Part shown: positions 36,409-49,044 of the stretch, in pieces
How the letters are laid out: each line of letters starts with the position of its first letter
Position numbering within the stretch: the stretch's first letter is position 1
Source of the DNA: Mastigias papua
Lineage: Eukaryota; Cnidaria; Scyphozoa; Rhizostomeae; Mastigiidae
Assembly: GCA_964019165.1 (NCBI GenBank)
Contig: OZ025267.1
Span: forward strand, 6,570,252-6,634,251
Length of the DNA: 64,000 nt
Direction: 5' to 3'
Program-made: the position numbers and the translations under genes
Notes under the pieces: model-generated
The model's input: the letters and a program-made list of their open reading frames with translations, nothing else
The model's database searches: none
What the model was told of the DNA's origin: nothing

Positions 36409-39259
36409 TTAATCTTCATCCATTGCTTCCGCGTCATTATTACTTTCGTCAGCAGAACTCTGCAAGAGCTCATCATCATCTTGGCTACCTCTATCCTGAT
36501 TATCTTTTGTGATTTTATAATTTTTTACCGCCTCCTACAAAAAATTAGCAAATCTACTAAGAAAGTACAACACAAAACTTGGTTTAAACCAGATGGTTCA
36601 CGAGATTGATCAATGGCGTCTTTCAAAGCGTGCTGTGTGGATTTTCTAACATTCTCACAAACATGAATGAAAAATTGGACCATTAAATTTGCACCTGGAT
36701 TTGAACCGTGCATTAATTGCAGAATGAAGATTCATAACAAGAAATGCCCGAATTACTAGAAATAATGTTACCTGAAATGTGCCTTGAATGTGTTCACAAA
36801 CAGAGCTAAGATCTGACAAGCCAGTTTTGTAAACATCTTTTGCATTTACACCTTGAAAGAAACACAACAATCCATCATGCACTCATGATAGTTTGTAGAG
36901 GTGGAACAGGAATACCTGAATATCAATCCAATATTCAGGATTTCCATTCCAATTCCACACCTATAAACTTTGATGAGTGAGTTTTGCCACATGTAACGTT
37001 TAACATTTCCTAAAAGTGCATACCAATAAAAATACAGGTAGCTCAAATTACTGGATCCAATATTGCTACTCAAATCTAACACTCTGTACAAAAGCTTCAG
37101 GTAATTTTTGACCAATGATATATGCAATGCTGAGTAGAAATATCAACAACTATCCACATAGTCATAAACAGTGTGACTTCAAGTTAAAATTGGGTGCCAC
37201 TTTGACTAGGCCTACTTTTTCATTATCACTTTGAAGTTTCTGCTGGCTACTCAATGTATCAGTTACAGTTCCTGTGTGGTTAGCTAATGACAACATAGCC
37301 AAAACTATATGCATAATGTTACTTACCATAGGTTTGTATTCTTACATTGATTTTATTCTCTGATGGGTGTGGTATGTTATAACCACAGAACTGTGTCTCT
37401 GGGCTATGACAAATAAAGGTCCAATAAATGCCCTGATGTATATTGAACTACTCTAGTGGCAGAAAAGATCTTTTATGACAAATATCGTTGTTATAATGGC
37501 ACCTACTACCTGATATGAGCCATGCACTATCAATCTATCTATGCAACACTGTACATGAACAATTATTTTGTATTATCTGACAACAATCCATACCACGTCA
37601 GAATAATAAACACACCAAACTTAGAACACTGGCAACTCCAAAAGAACCACCGGATACTAAAACATCAAAAATATCAAATTTGCATGATAAAAAGAATAAG
37701 GAGGGTGGGTGTTGGGGAATTCTTTGAATGCCATATCTGAGAGATGCATTGAAATATTTCCTGCACAGAGACTCAAGGATGTTGGTTCATATTTTCCAAC
37801 CTGTTTCTGTCCAATGTGCTCAAGATCAACAACATCACAGTTAGATGTAAAGAAGGTGTCAAGTGATAATCGTGCACACAAATGTAACGAGGTCTTAACA
37901 AAATAATGTTTTACAAAATGTTGATATGCTATTGAATTAAACTTCAGGGGGAGATGCACTCCTGGGGGTGCCTATAAAGGAAAACATTTTATCAACCCGA
38001 ATCACCCTCCTAGGCTGGTTTGTGTAGGTGATCTAGGGACATGTAGGCAAATGAAGGGGAAAGGTAGGAAGGAAATTCTGGGTGAGAAAAGTGAGGTTAC
38101 TATGAAATCAGGAGCAAAACTAGACCATAGATTCTCAAGAAGATAAAGCATAAGCTCTATTTTATAAAACTGATGGACATACAAGAGGCACACACATGTC
38201 TCTGGTATCTAGGAATGTCAGAAACCAAACATGGACATGAAATTTCTTTTATCAGTGAAGTGTGGTATCTCTTTGCACAAATAGAATTGTAAAGTACTAC
38301 CAGGATAAATAAACAGTAACCTTCTCAGTCAACAATGTAAGTTAATACTGATAGATATTTATTTTTAACAATTTTAAAAAATTTAAACTCCATAGGAAAT
38401 TCAATTCTTTCATCAAAAGGTACTAGAATCAATGCATCCAAGTCATATTGGTATTCAAGTATTACTTTTCTACCCATTTGTCATATGAATTGAGATGCTA
38501 CTGGCTAGTGCAGCCTGAAACACCTGAGCATGTTCTCTTAAAACAGGATCAGTATGAGTATTCAGTAGAGGCCTTGGGCCGTACCTGTGGGTGTAAATAT
38601 CACTAACTAATAATCAATTTATCAATATCACCACTCACTTTTTCATTATCATATATCTCAAAGAATTTCCCAAGGTGTGATCCTCTCCATTCATAACAAA
38701 TGTTAAGCATGACTCATCATCTTGAGCACCTTCTGGCTGAACCTTAAATGAAATATCAGTGTCTATGAAGAGGTGAAAATGACAATTTGTAGTAAAGTAG
38801 GGTCATACATATGAGCAAATATACTTGCCACATTCAAAAATTCTGTAGTTGAAATGGAAATCATATATTCAATCAAACACAGCTAATATCAGTGCTAATC
38901 ACACGTTAGAAAAAATGTTTGTTTGATGAGCGAGAAGATTCTTCATGACTAGATGGGTCATTTTCCAAGCAGTGGAAAGAAGCCGTACTTATTTCCAGTT
39001 TAATTGGCAATAGGTGAAGCTGAATACAACAGGTAGCTATGGGAAGCTAGTGGCAACTATGAATACAGAGCAATACTTTGTTCTTTCAAACAGACAACGG
39101 TACAACGTTTGTACAATTACAATCCATGAAATGCCCATGACCGAAGAGCAACTCCTAATAGGTTTATGATTATAGCAACAACACACAAAACTAGAAAGCA
39201 CTTAAACTAACAATTTCAAGCAGCTTCGCTTGATCCATCATTAACCCTTGGTCTTGCAT
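36409..39259 (-). CDS. POLR1D: DNA-directed RNA polymerases I and III subunit RPAC2 (AC19)
   Basis: Five exons on the minus strand: 39259-39212, 38742-38639, 37403-37327, 36851-36772 and 36534-36409. They sum to 435 nt, 144 aa plus TAA. The product is the small alpha-like subunit shared by RNA polymerases I and III, which pairs with RPAC1 during assembly in the nucleus. The diagnostic alpha-like motif is present across exons 2-3: [16 protein letters not shown], then [17 protein letters not shown]. The final helix ([16 protein letters not shown] to EAVKNYKI) corresponds to the dimerisation helix of the family. After it comes an acidic tail of about 30 residues (DDDELL to AMDED) beyond the usual end. 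Start: the first ATG gives [21 protein letters not shown]; two further in-frame Met follow within eight residues. An acceptable intron inside the last gap is also possible but not needed. Confidence 0.92.
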
Positions 39260-41020
39260 TGACAATAGCGTTACAAGTACATTTCGAGTCTCCACCACTG
39301 ATCAGTGGCCTCCACACGCGAACATTTAATTTTCCGAAACATGCCAGTCATTTTGAATCTCGATTTCAGAAAGAGGCCAACTAAAGCTGCAAGAACAACA
39401 TGAAATTGAAATAAACGGGAAGAAGGAACAATCAGCTCAAAGAAATTGCAGGTAATATTTTTTTTGAGAACTGTTCTTCAACGGTTTGAATCAGCTTATA
39501 AAGCTTAAAGAATGAAAGCGAGTGGTTTGCAATTCAGCACGATGTATTACACTGGGAATTTTGCGAGAGTCCAGTAATGGCCGCCGAACTCCTACCCCAG
39601 CAACTAAAGAATAGCTGTCAAGAGCCAATGCCACTACTTTGTTTTGTAAGACTGCACCCCTTAGTCCATTCTGTTAATAAGGTTTTATTTACACAAAACA
39701 AGTCATCAGGGTTCTTTTTGGGAATTAGTAACTCCTCCCTAATGGCATGGCGAAGGTAAATGAAGTGGAGGGGGGGGCAATAAGTGAAACATCCTGAAAG
39801 CATAACCCCCAGGAACATTTTTGGAACCATGCCCTTTACTTTGGCTTGTACATCTCCCATATGCCCCGGTGTATTTGGTGTAAAGGTCACACCAAAGATT
39901 TAGTTTCTTTTTGTTCCTTATAGATTAAATCAATGTACCCTTTCTAGAATTGTAGCAGAAGATATTGTCAGAGGCATAGAATTAGGAGGAGGAATGCACT
40001 TGGGACACAAGCCGACCTAACATTTTCAAATATTGAAATGCATTCTGTACTGGAAATAAAATTGCATTGAGATTTAATAGCTCAACTGCCAGATAACTCA
40101 AATAAGTTATCAATTTCCCTCATTTAGGTTTCCTTTTGGAATACTGCTCAGTAACTCTAACATTTGATATCTCAAACAAGTTTTGATTTCTTGTAACAGT
40201 TCAGGCTATTGAATGTCACTACGAAATTACTCAGTGCTCTCTTCATTTGCTGTTGAACAGATTGAGTCCCTGTCTTAAGGACATTTCTAGGAAAAGGTGC
40301 TTTTCATATTATGGAGCAAAGCTTTTTGCAATTACTTAAATAAAAATGCCTAAATCACATACTTCTCTAAAAGCTTTCATTACAGAGCTATAAAGGAGCT
40401 TTCATCTACTGTACTACAGCCTGAGAGCCTGAAGCACTTTTTTGTCTTATTTTGAATTTTTATTTGAAGTAGTAATTTCAAATTATGATATTGTAAATTT
40501 GTTCTTTTGCAATTTTGTTTTTGCCTATATATTTGTGTTTGGCCTAATGATAAGCAGTTAATATAACTGAAGGGCTACTATATCTAAAAATGAAATAAAA
40601 TGAATGAAATAAGATGAATAAAATGACACCCAATGCAAATTCCCCATGTACTTAAAAAGGATCAGTTATCAGACTTTGTGATAAATTAGGTTATGCAAAT
40701 AATGCATTTTCTGCCATTAGATATGTGTACTGATCAAATGTAATATGCTGTCAGCCTCATATGTCAGAAATATCATTCTGTGGCAAAAGAGTCCCAAAGA
40801 AAATACCATGCTATAGTAGCAAATCATGGACTGGACTGCATCATCCCCTGTGGTTTGGCCACGCTTTGCCCAAGATTAGATTGACACTTTTGCCTGCTAT
40901 CTATATTATCATGCATTATAATTTTTGTAACCCTTCCTGCTACTTGGCAAAATTGTTAAAAAATTGTTTCAGTTCAATGTAAATTTATTTTGAACAGACA
41001 GACAACAGAATCATACAGAA
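39260..41020. other. Divergent intergenic region of POLR1D and VAMP7
   Basis: 1.76 kb between two divergent housekeeping genes. It must hold both promoters, possibly shared in part. No further exon is supported. A G-rich run at 39767-39778 and short open frames nearby show no recognisable product. Confidence 0.5.
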
Positions 41021-44000
41021 ATGGCATTGTTGTACTCAGTAATCTCAAGAGGTACAACTGTTCTTGCAAAATATGCCTCTTGTTCTGGAAATTTTCAAGA
41101 AATCACTGAGCATCTATTATCAAGGTTAGGAACAGAGGACTCAAAGATGACATACACACAAGCAAAGTAGGATATATTTTTACTTAATCATACTCTGATA
41201 CCAGTCAATACAATAGACTGTGTAGCACCTTGCTATACCATGTTGTGGTAAATTAAATTTTTTGATATCTAGAAGTTTTGCTTCCAAATTGATTTAAAGC
41301 TACTAGTTTGTTACTTCTATATCTACGTCTACCTGGTTACTGGCCATCTTCTATACAGAAGATCCTTGCAGGGTGACAGGACAGAGTGGAAAGCTAGTTA
41401 ATGTAAAATATGGGACCTTTAGTTTGTATGTTGGGTAATGCAGACACCCATTATGGGAGTGTTTGGCTAAGTTCACATGAGATGGAGAATTTAATGATAA
41501 GTTGATTGGTCAGACAGTTTGATCTAAAGCAACCACTGGGTTGATATGAGCTTGTGACCTACTGTTTAAGTCTTCATATTTTATCATAGTCTATATTTGC
41601 TTGTCTATTAGAGGATGGAAAACAGAAGTGGCTGTTTGATTTCAGTGAATGGTTTTAACAACTGGAAAATTTTATCTCAAGAAGATTTATTTATTAGATC
41701 TGTGGTTCCAGTAATTCACCATGCAGCTGGGTTTGTTTGCTTTGTGTTAAATGCAACAAGCAACAGAATTTAAGTGTCAGACCCAGCAAGTGTTTGTGAA
41801 TCTTTGAATAGTTTTCGAGCTCAGTACTTTTCTTTGGAAACAGTCAATTCCCAGTCCTTTCTTAGCTAGTCCACAAATGCCAGGCTGTGATGTATAAAGC
41901 TCTCCACTTTGAATCAGAACTTAAATAGAAGAGTTTTGGCCTTTATTATTTTTTTGTATAGATCCAGTCTATGAATGAATGTACTGATTATTTGATGAAA
42001 AATATAGCTGATTTGATATATGCATGTTTTTTGCAGCTATTTGTTTCATTACATCATTGCAGACAGAATAACATATTTATGCATAACAGATGATGTGAGT
42101 ATAGTGCTTAACTTATAACAGTCAACTTTGTGTATTCCTTTTTCCAACATTAAGACATTCAGCTTTTCATCTTATTTATATGAAGATTCAAGTTAGAACC
42201 AAACAATGATCTGTCTTTTTTGCAGGACTTTGAAAGATCAAAAGCTTTTTCCTTTTTGGCTGATATCAAGAAAAGGTTAGTGTTTCTAGCTAAAAAACTA
42301 TAAACAATTGCCATGCTGTCTTATATTTATGAATTGTACTTTCTTTCAGAAGTATTTTAGAGCAAAAGATTAAAGGATTTTGAGTACTTTTTTGATGGGG
42401 CAGGACATACTTATCCCTGTTATTTGTCTGTAGGCACATCTGGTGCAGAATAATATGCCTATATTGTTTAATTCATTATCATTTTTCATGTGATGATGTT
42501 TTGAAAATATTTAATAACAAAGTAATTGTACAAGAGCAGATTGTTCTATTTCTGAATACAACTTTTTTATTATTGGTAATATAGCAATGAAAATCATGAC
42601 TTATTTCATTGCATAGTCATTAAATACATTGTTATTTTACAAGATTTATTATAGTTCTATCTAGCCAAACATCTCAAATTAGTACTGACGTATACTATAG
42701 TTTGACTGATAAGTTACCTTATTTTTTCTATTAAGTTAAGGTTTCAGTAGAAGTTCCTGCATTATTTTTGGGACTGGAGCTAAGGGTTTCAGTATATGCA
42801 CCAATTTGAAATAAACTCACACACCTGACAATTGATTGCAATTTGTAAATAAACCAATTTCTTTATGCTGAATTCATAGATGTTGTTGTATAAGTGCCCT
42901 TACATGATAACTTTTGAATGGAAACAGTTTTGCCTCTCTGCTTTACAAGGCTATTTTCTAGAATATATTAGCTTGCATTGTTTTGTTTTGAAGAAATGAG
43001 ATTCTCAACCTTTTTTCTAGTATATTATGTACAAAGAAACAAGCCTACATCATTTTACAAAATTAGCATTATCAATGTTATTTAAATGTGGCAGTGTTTT
43101 GAATTGTAGAATAAGTTTTGCCTGTTTTAAAGGTTTTTAAAGACATACCATGCAAGAGTCCAGACAGCCCTTCCATACGCAATGCAGAGTGAATTTTCTC
43201 GTGTGCTAGCTGCCCAAATGGTATTGTATTCTTTTGACTTATTTTTATTTTGAGTGAGAGGAGCTCTTACCTGCATCAAAATGGCGAAGTAGCCAACAAG
43301 TAAATTTGTGAATTTTGCAAAGTATATCTCATTTAGAAAATCAAACAGTAACGTATTTGGACAATAATCCCCATAGCTAACATCATTGTCAAGTGTACAT
43401 CTGCCTTATTTAAAAAATGATGAACTTAGGAGCTACTCCATTATACACTTATAAGTTGCCAATTACATTTTATGTTTGTCTTTATGCGTATCTTGTTGTT
43501 GTTAGTATCATTGTAGTATAGTATTAATTTAGTTGAATTTTGAATATAAATGAACTGAACTGAGCACTACCGTCAGTGATAGTTTATTATGTACATCATT
43601 GCTCATTTGGTGCTGACTGTTAACTCCTAGAATACCAAACTTTAGACATGCTGATTGAATCACGAAATTCTTGATATTGTAGCGACACTATTCAAACACG
43701 ATGGCCAGCAGGGAAACCACGAGTATGGCACGTGTCGAGGAAGAGCTCGACGAGCTAAAAGGCATAATGGTTAAGAACATTGGTGAGTGTTGTACTATAT
43801 GTATAGCATTGTGTGATTATCACTCAATTGAAGAATGATCCGTGCAGTGGTTTGAAAAGAACATGAGATTTGTGATCAAACGATCAATGACAAGAAACAT
43901 TTTGTGTATGAGAAGGTTGCTCTGTTATGACTTTTGTTTCATAGAACACCTAAAAGTCCCATATTCGACATATGTTTAATGGTAAAAACGATGCCTTTAA

Positions 44001-46763
44001 AGGAACTTCACTTGTAGAGACTATTAACAAGAAGCAAAATGCTTGAGTGGTAGTAGTGCGTTTGGTTACTTCGTGAAGTACATAGCATGTGATTTCGTTC
44101 ACTTTTCAAAAGAGTAAGACTTAACAGGACTGATGTTATCGTTGATCTGGGCAGGTTTAAAGTTTGCCCACAAAGTACCCATTACTGAAATATCCTGAAC
44201 CTCTTTTGGGTTGACGTTCCTAGGAGGTCAAAGCGTCTGCACACATAGTAATTGAAACCAACCTACCTCAAAAAATAGATAGTTATCCAGGCATTTTATA
44301 CTCTGGAGGGTGTAACCTAACGAAATTCATAGCATCGATTGGTTATTGCAAAGCAATTACATTCATGTTTACTTTCATGATTTGCGTGTTTCAATGTACA
44401 ACTAAGTGTTTATGATTATATCATGCTGGCATTTTCTACTCTAAAGAGTGTCAATGTAAATATCTTGGATAGAACTCCCGGTAATGTTTGCTTTCATCAA
44501 AGCGAATGTAACTCCATGACTTTAAAACCAATATGTTCGCTGCACCAAATATGCACCCAATACTTGCCTGTATAATGCATTTACCAGGTATTTTTTCTGC
44601 TTCCAGACACTGTTGTTCAAAGAGGTGAAAGGCTGGAGCTACTTGTTGAAAAAGCCGACGATCTGAATGCAACGGTAAGTATCAAGGATTGTTTTAAATC
44701 TAAATTAATGACTTTTCAGCTACTTTCAATTGCATTTACTAACACACTCAGGGTTTTGTCAACTAGAATATGTATGGAGCAGTAACTTTCCTCGGTCGTT
44801 GTTGTCCCTGTTTATCAGATTTGTTGCTTATCCTTGAATCAGATATCAAATGTTTTCCGTACAGACAGGTTTTGAGTACCTGATGGTATCATTGGGAGAT
44901 AGAGATGACGATGAAGCGAACTGGCTGCCCTACCTCACGAAACTAATAACTCAGAATAAGCTTCCGTTCTAACAAGCACTGCCCAGTTTACAGATCGTTC
45001 ATTTAATGTAATGCCTGTCTTCGTCAAGTGTGACGCATTATTATGCATTTCTTTGCAGAGTTTATCGTTCAAAAAATCTAGCAGAGGACTAGCCAGAGCG
45101 ATGTGTATAAAAAATGTTAAGCTTATCATTTTGATTATTATTATTGGAATTGTGAGTATACCTTCAATTTCTATTCTACCTTGGCTAATTTTCTATTTAA
45201 TGCATCATTGTATTTACATCATAACTTATTGCCACCCTTTCATGGACTTGTCTTTTCTATTTTCTTCTTTCTGGCATTGCATTGATGAAAGTTTGAAGCG
45301 TTATCTTCTTTGTTGAATATATTTTTGTCACACAATATGTAAAACATGGTCCCAATTTTATTGTTTATAACTAAAAAGCCTATGACTCAAGGAGAAAAAG
45401 GTCTTAATTTCCCATCGTCAATTTTTTATTTTGATCTTAACGGTTCTGACAGTATGCGTACTGCAGCTATTCCTTTGAATTATGAACAACTGAAATAGAA
45501 TGGCATACAGCGAGTCAATGACTGAGTTTGTCCTTTCATTTATTTGAAACTCTTATGGAGAATTTCATCTGAATACATATATTACAGAATTAACTATCTG
45601 CCAGGTCTAGATATTAAAAATCTTGGAGTACTTATTGATAATAATCTGTCTATGGAAAATCATATTACAAAGACATGCAGCGCTGCATTTTATCACATCT
45701 ATAATATCAAGCGCATAAGGAAATATCTGAATAGTAGCCACACTGAAAAGATTGTACATGCTCCTATAACTAATAGACTCGACTACTGTAACAGCCTTCT
45801 GTTTGGTTTGTCGAGTTCTCAGTTGCAGAGGCTGCAACGTGTTCAGAATGCTGCTGCATGGAGTATTACGGGGACTGTTAAGTATGATCATATCACTCCA
45901 ATTTTGCGGGAATTGCATTGGCTGCCAATAAAAGAAAGGATTAACTTCAGGATTTTGTTATTGACGTTTAAGGCACTTAACAACATGGCTCCAGCCTACC
46001 TGAAAGATATGTTGAGGTTACAGACAAATGACAGATATAAATGGAGATCAGAAAAACCTCTGACCTTGATAGTTCCGAAAACAATATTTACTTCTCATGG
46101 ATACAGAGCATTCTCTACTGCAGCCCCTAGACTGTGGAACAATCTGCCGGTTGAAATTAGACGATATCATAGTGTCCATACTTTCAAAACATGATTAGAA
46201 ACGCATTTATTTCATAACGATTTTAACATATAAATGACATTCTGCTTAGTTTTTAAACACTATTTTGTTCAGCGCTTTAGAATATATATGTATATAGATT
46301 TTAGCGCTCTATAAGTGCATAATTATTATTTTTATTATTATTATTAGATATCTGTTTACCGTCTATAAGCCTAATTTTTTCCCTGTATGATTAGGCTGTT
46401 AGTGTCGATGTAGATGGTATTTGTATGCGGCTCTTATGACTGTGTATGATATTGAGAACTTTTGACCGAGGCAAAGTAATGCCCATTGCTTGTAGACACT
46501 GAATAAAAAGCTCGATTTTCATATTACTTAAATGCTTTATGGAATTACAGACACAAATATAATAAACTGGGGATCTGGAATAAGGATGTCTGTGTGGATT
46601 TTTTCAAAAATTAATAAGCGGGGGAGGATGTTTATTCGGTATTTAAGAGTATAATTCTAATCATTTTGGTCTTACTTGAGATTTCCATATGTTTTTCTTT
46701 TAGATTGTCATCTATTTCCTCGTCTCATTTGCATGTGGCTTTGATTGGAAATGTGGCAAATAG
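41021..46763 (+). CDS. VAMP7: Vesicle-associated membrane protein 7 (longin R-SNARE), complete
   Basis: Eight exons: 41021-41166, 42037-42094, 42226-42275, 43133-43220, 43683-43782, 44607-44674, 45059-45151 and 46704-46763. They sum to 663 nt, 220 aa plus TAG, exactly the length of vertebrate VAMP7. Residues 1-110 form the longin domain (MALLYSVISRGTTVLAK; ITYLCITDDDFERSKAF; TALPYAMQSEF). The R-SNARE motif spans about 125-180 (ELDELKGIMVKNI, QRGERLELL with the zero-layer Arg). SSRGLARAMCIKNVKL leads into an Ile-rich C-terminal anchor, continued in the last exon (IVIYFLVSFACGF). The protein drives fusion of late endosomal, lysosomal and secretory vesicles; the longin domain autoinhibits. The last intron (45152-46703) contains a LINE fragment. 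Confidence 0.96.
45545..46348 (+). mobile_element. 5'-truncated LINE (CR1/L2-type), RT C-terminal end and 3' tail
   Basis: The plus strand encodes the distal part of a non-LTR reverse transcriptase protein: LGVLIDNNLSMENHI, TNRLDYCNSLLFGL, LQRVQNAAA, LHWLPIKERI, GYRAFSTAAPRLWNNLP. The frame stops at 46195. A short 3' UTR ends in an ATT-rich microsatellite (about 46320-46348), typical of this LINE group. The 5' truncation near 45545 is the usual product of target-primed insertion. It lies in the sense direction within the last intron of VAMP7. Confidence 0.9.
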
Positions 46764-49044
46764 AATATGTTATTTGGGGAACACTTAGAATGTAGCAACA
46801 GATCTACCTGTCCCTTCTTTTGTATCTTAAATTATAATGAATGCTTGTTCGATATTATTTTCACACATTGACTTATAAAGAACAACACTTACCCTGATTA
46901 TGAGTGTAATGAATGCAATCGTAGGACTTTAGGGTAGATGATGCAATTATTCTGAGCTTCAAATTCGTCAAGTAGAATAGAGATCAACTCCAATAACATT
47001 GTAATAGGTTTTGTAGCATGTAGTTTTGGGAAACTGAGTGATGCAATTTTCCTAATGTGTAGATGCTGTTCAAATGGCAGTGTTCCAATGGCAGATCCTT
47101 CTCTTTGACTGAAAGAATTGTTTTTCTTTCTATTTGTGGCTGACGTGCCCAATCCCTTGGTAGCCATTGTGGAAGAACCGGTGATCTGAATGTGTTGTAT
47201 GTTAATCTGATTTCAGAAAAGCTACATAGTTGATTTTTCAGTAATCTACAATGCCAATTTCTAGTAGTTCAAGGGCTCATTCAATGGCCGACGTGGTAAT
47301 ATGTAAAGTTGAACGTTAAATATAAGCTAGTTACCTAAGTGTAACTCAATGCTATCCATTGTACTGCTTATATTGACCAGTGATATGCTACCAAGAAAAA
47401 GTTATAAGATCGTATTTCATTGTATATCGGATGCTCGCGCTTTTGTCTAGTTCAGGATCCTCCAATCAGGATTGAGCTGCCGTTGAGCCCCGTTTAAACG
47501 ACCAAACATTCATCCAACATTCATCCAGTATCGATGAATTTCGTAGTAGTTCGTGCTGCCTAGTTAAATACCAAGTAAAATGTTGTTACGTCGAAGTTTC
47601 ACCCTATTTATAGAGTTTGTATTCATGAATTTCAAGTATTTCCAAATTACATAAGTGTAACAGTATATGGCTGTGATATTTACTCACTTTGCCAGTAATA
47701 TATGATTCTACCGGACAATTGAAGAACAACACTTGCAAATAGCTGCATTTATTGCATGATATTTTTTTGAAGGCGAAATCAATCTATTGTCTACTTTTAT
47801 CTCGCTTAACCTTCAATCCATCAAATTTCATAATTGGCTCGAGGGCTTGTTGTTGTTGACTCTACGATAGCGTAACTATTGGTTATTACCAAAGGTACTA
47901 AATGTTCTGCAGGTCCTTCCTAGAATCCTCTTCGGGTAACAGATCTTCAATGATAACAATTGGTGTGATGCATGGTGTGGGCAGTAATGTACGGAGCAGT
48001 GCAAGGAATCTATTACTGTCGAACTTTCACGTTGTTGAGAAGTTGGACTAATCTGAAACATTTATTAAAGTCTAGTAGCCTACTTAGGCGCTCGTCCTTT
48101 ACTAAATCAGTACATCATTACCATAGAGATATAGATCAATACTCAAATACACGAGTGGCGCTAGAACCGAAAAACTGATGTGCCGACAAATCCAGAATAA
48201 CTTAGGTTCCGACAAAAATGAAAATGAATTGCCGGGCCGGTAAAATTTTGTGCTACTTTTTTGACTTAAATACTAACCTGTGTTCTCTAAGTGCAAAATT
48301 GATGGAGTAGCTTGAAAGGCTTTATAGTGATGGGTACGATTTTTGACCTCCAAAACTTGCAGTTAGGTAGCAATGCCAGAGAGAAGTGGTGCCGTAGATG
48401 AGAGAGGGGGTCTGTGGGCGAAGTCTCCAGGAATATTTCTAGGATCACGCCTTTTCGATTTTAGGGAAACACCCTTTGTAGATACAAAGATATTCGTACT
48501 CTAGATAGAAACTGGAGATGAATTAAACGATATGAGTATGGAAACTTCAATAGACTTTGCGACGTTTTTGGACAAATATAGAGCTAAAATCCTAAGAGTA
48601 TACACCAGGGAACTTCGCTGACAAATAGATTGAAAATCAATGAACATTCGATGTTAGCTACCGCTTTAGCTATGAATATGATCATGATACATCATTTGCA
48701 TGACGGCAAATGTTGGATTAAAGTGCAAAATGACAATTTTACATCTGTCAGGGTACCAAGTGATTTCTTTACATTATGCTATTGACAGAGTGTCATTAGG
48801 AAATCTGAAGGGACATCTGCACCCCATGACATCCCATAGCGCTATCCTTACTCAAATAAGAGCTCAAGCCTGCGGCCCATAAGAGCCTCTATCCATTCTA
48901 CAACAAAAGATTCAAGTCCCCATCGTATCAGCCCTTATCAAACTATCAAAGATAAATAGCCCCATTCGAGGGTTTGCGGTACCATCACATGGTACCATTC
49001 ACCGGTACTTTCCCATATAGTCTCGAGACGATCCTTGACACAAA
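46764..49044. other. Intergenic region between VAMP7 and HARS1
   Basis: Contains the VAMP7 3' UTR and, near its end, the HARS1 promoter and leader. No multi-exon gene is supported. One small minus-strand frame (47167-46898) is listed separately. Confidence 0.5.
46898..47167 (-). CDS. Small uncharacterised open frame, 89 aa
   Basis: A single-exon frame opening at an ATG in a good context (CCACAATGGCT). The N-terminus is basic and polar (MATKGLGTSATNRKKNN) and the second half is Leu/Ile-rich. No family is recognised. It could be a short lineage-specific gene or chance; frames of similar length occur nearby without support. Confidence 0.2.
   Translation of the reverse strand: MATKGLGTSATNRKKNNSFSQREGSAIGTLPFEQHLHIRKIASLSFPKLHATKPITMLLELISILLDEFEAQNNCIIYPKVLRLHSLHS

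Noticed and set aside
36580..36713. Exon-like minus-strand stretch between POLR1D exons 4 and 5
   Set aside because: Joining exon 4 directly to 36534 continues the conserved AC19 helix; the best acceptor of this stretch is out of phase.
38470..38586. Open minus-strand stretch after a CCCACAG acceptor, downstream of POLR1D exon 2
   Set aside because: Exon 2 joins in phase with 37403 to restore the family motif; inclusion would interrupt the alpha-like fold.
39618..39890. 90-codon minus-strand frame near the POLR1D-VAMP7 gap
   Set aside because: No recognisable domain and no splice partners; overlaps a G-rich repeat-like stretch.
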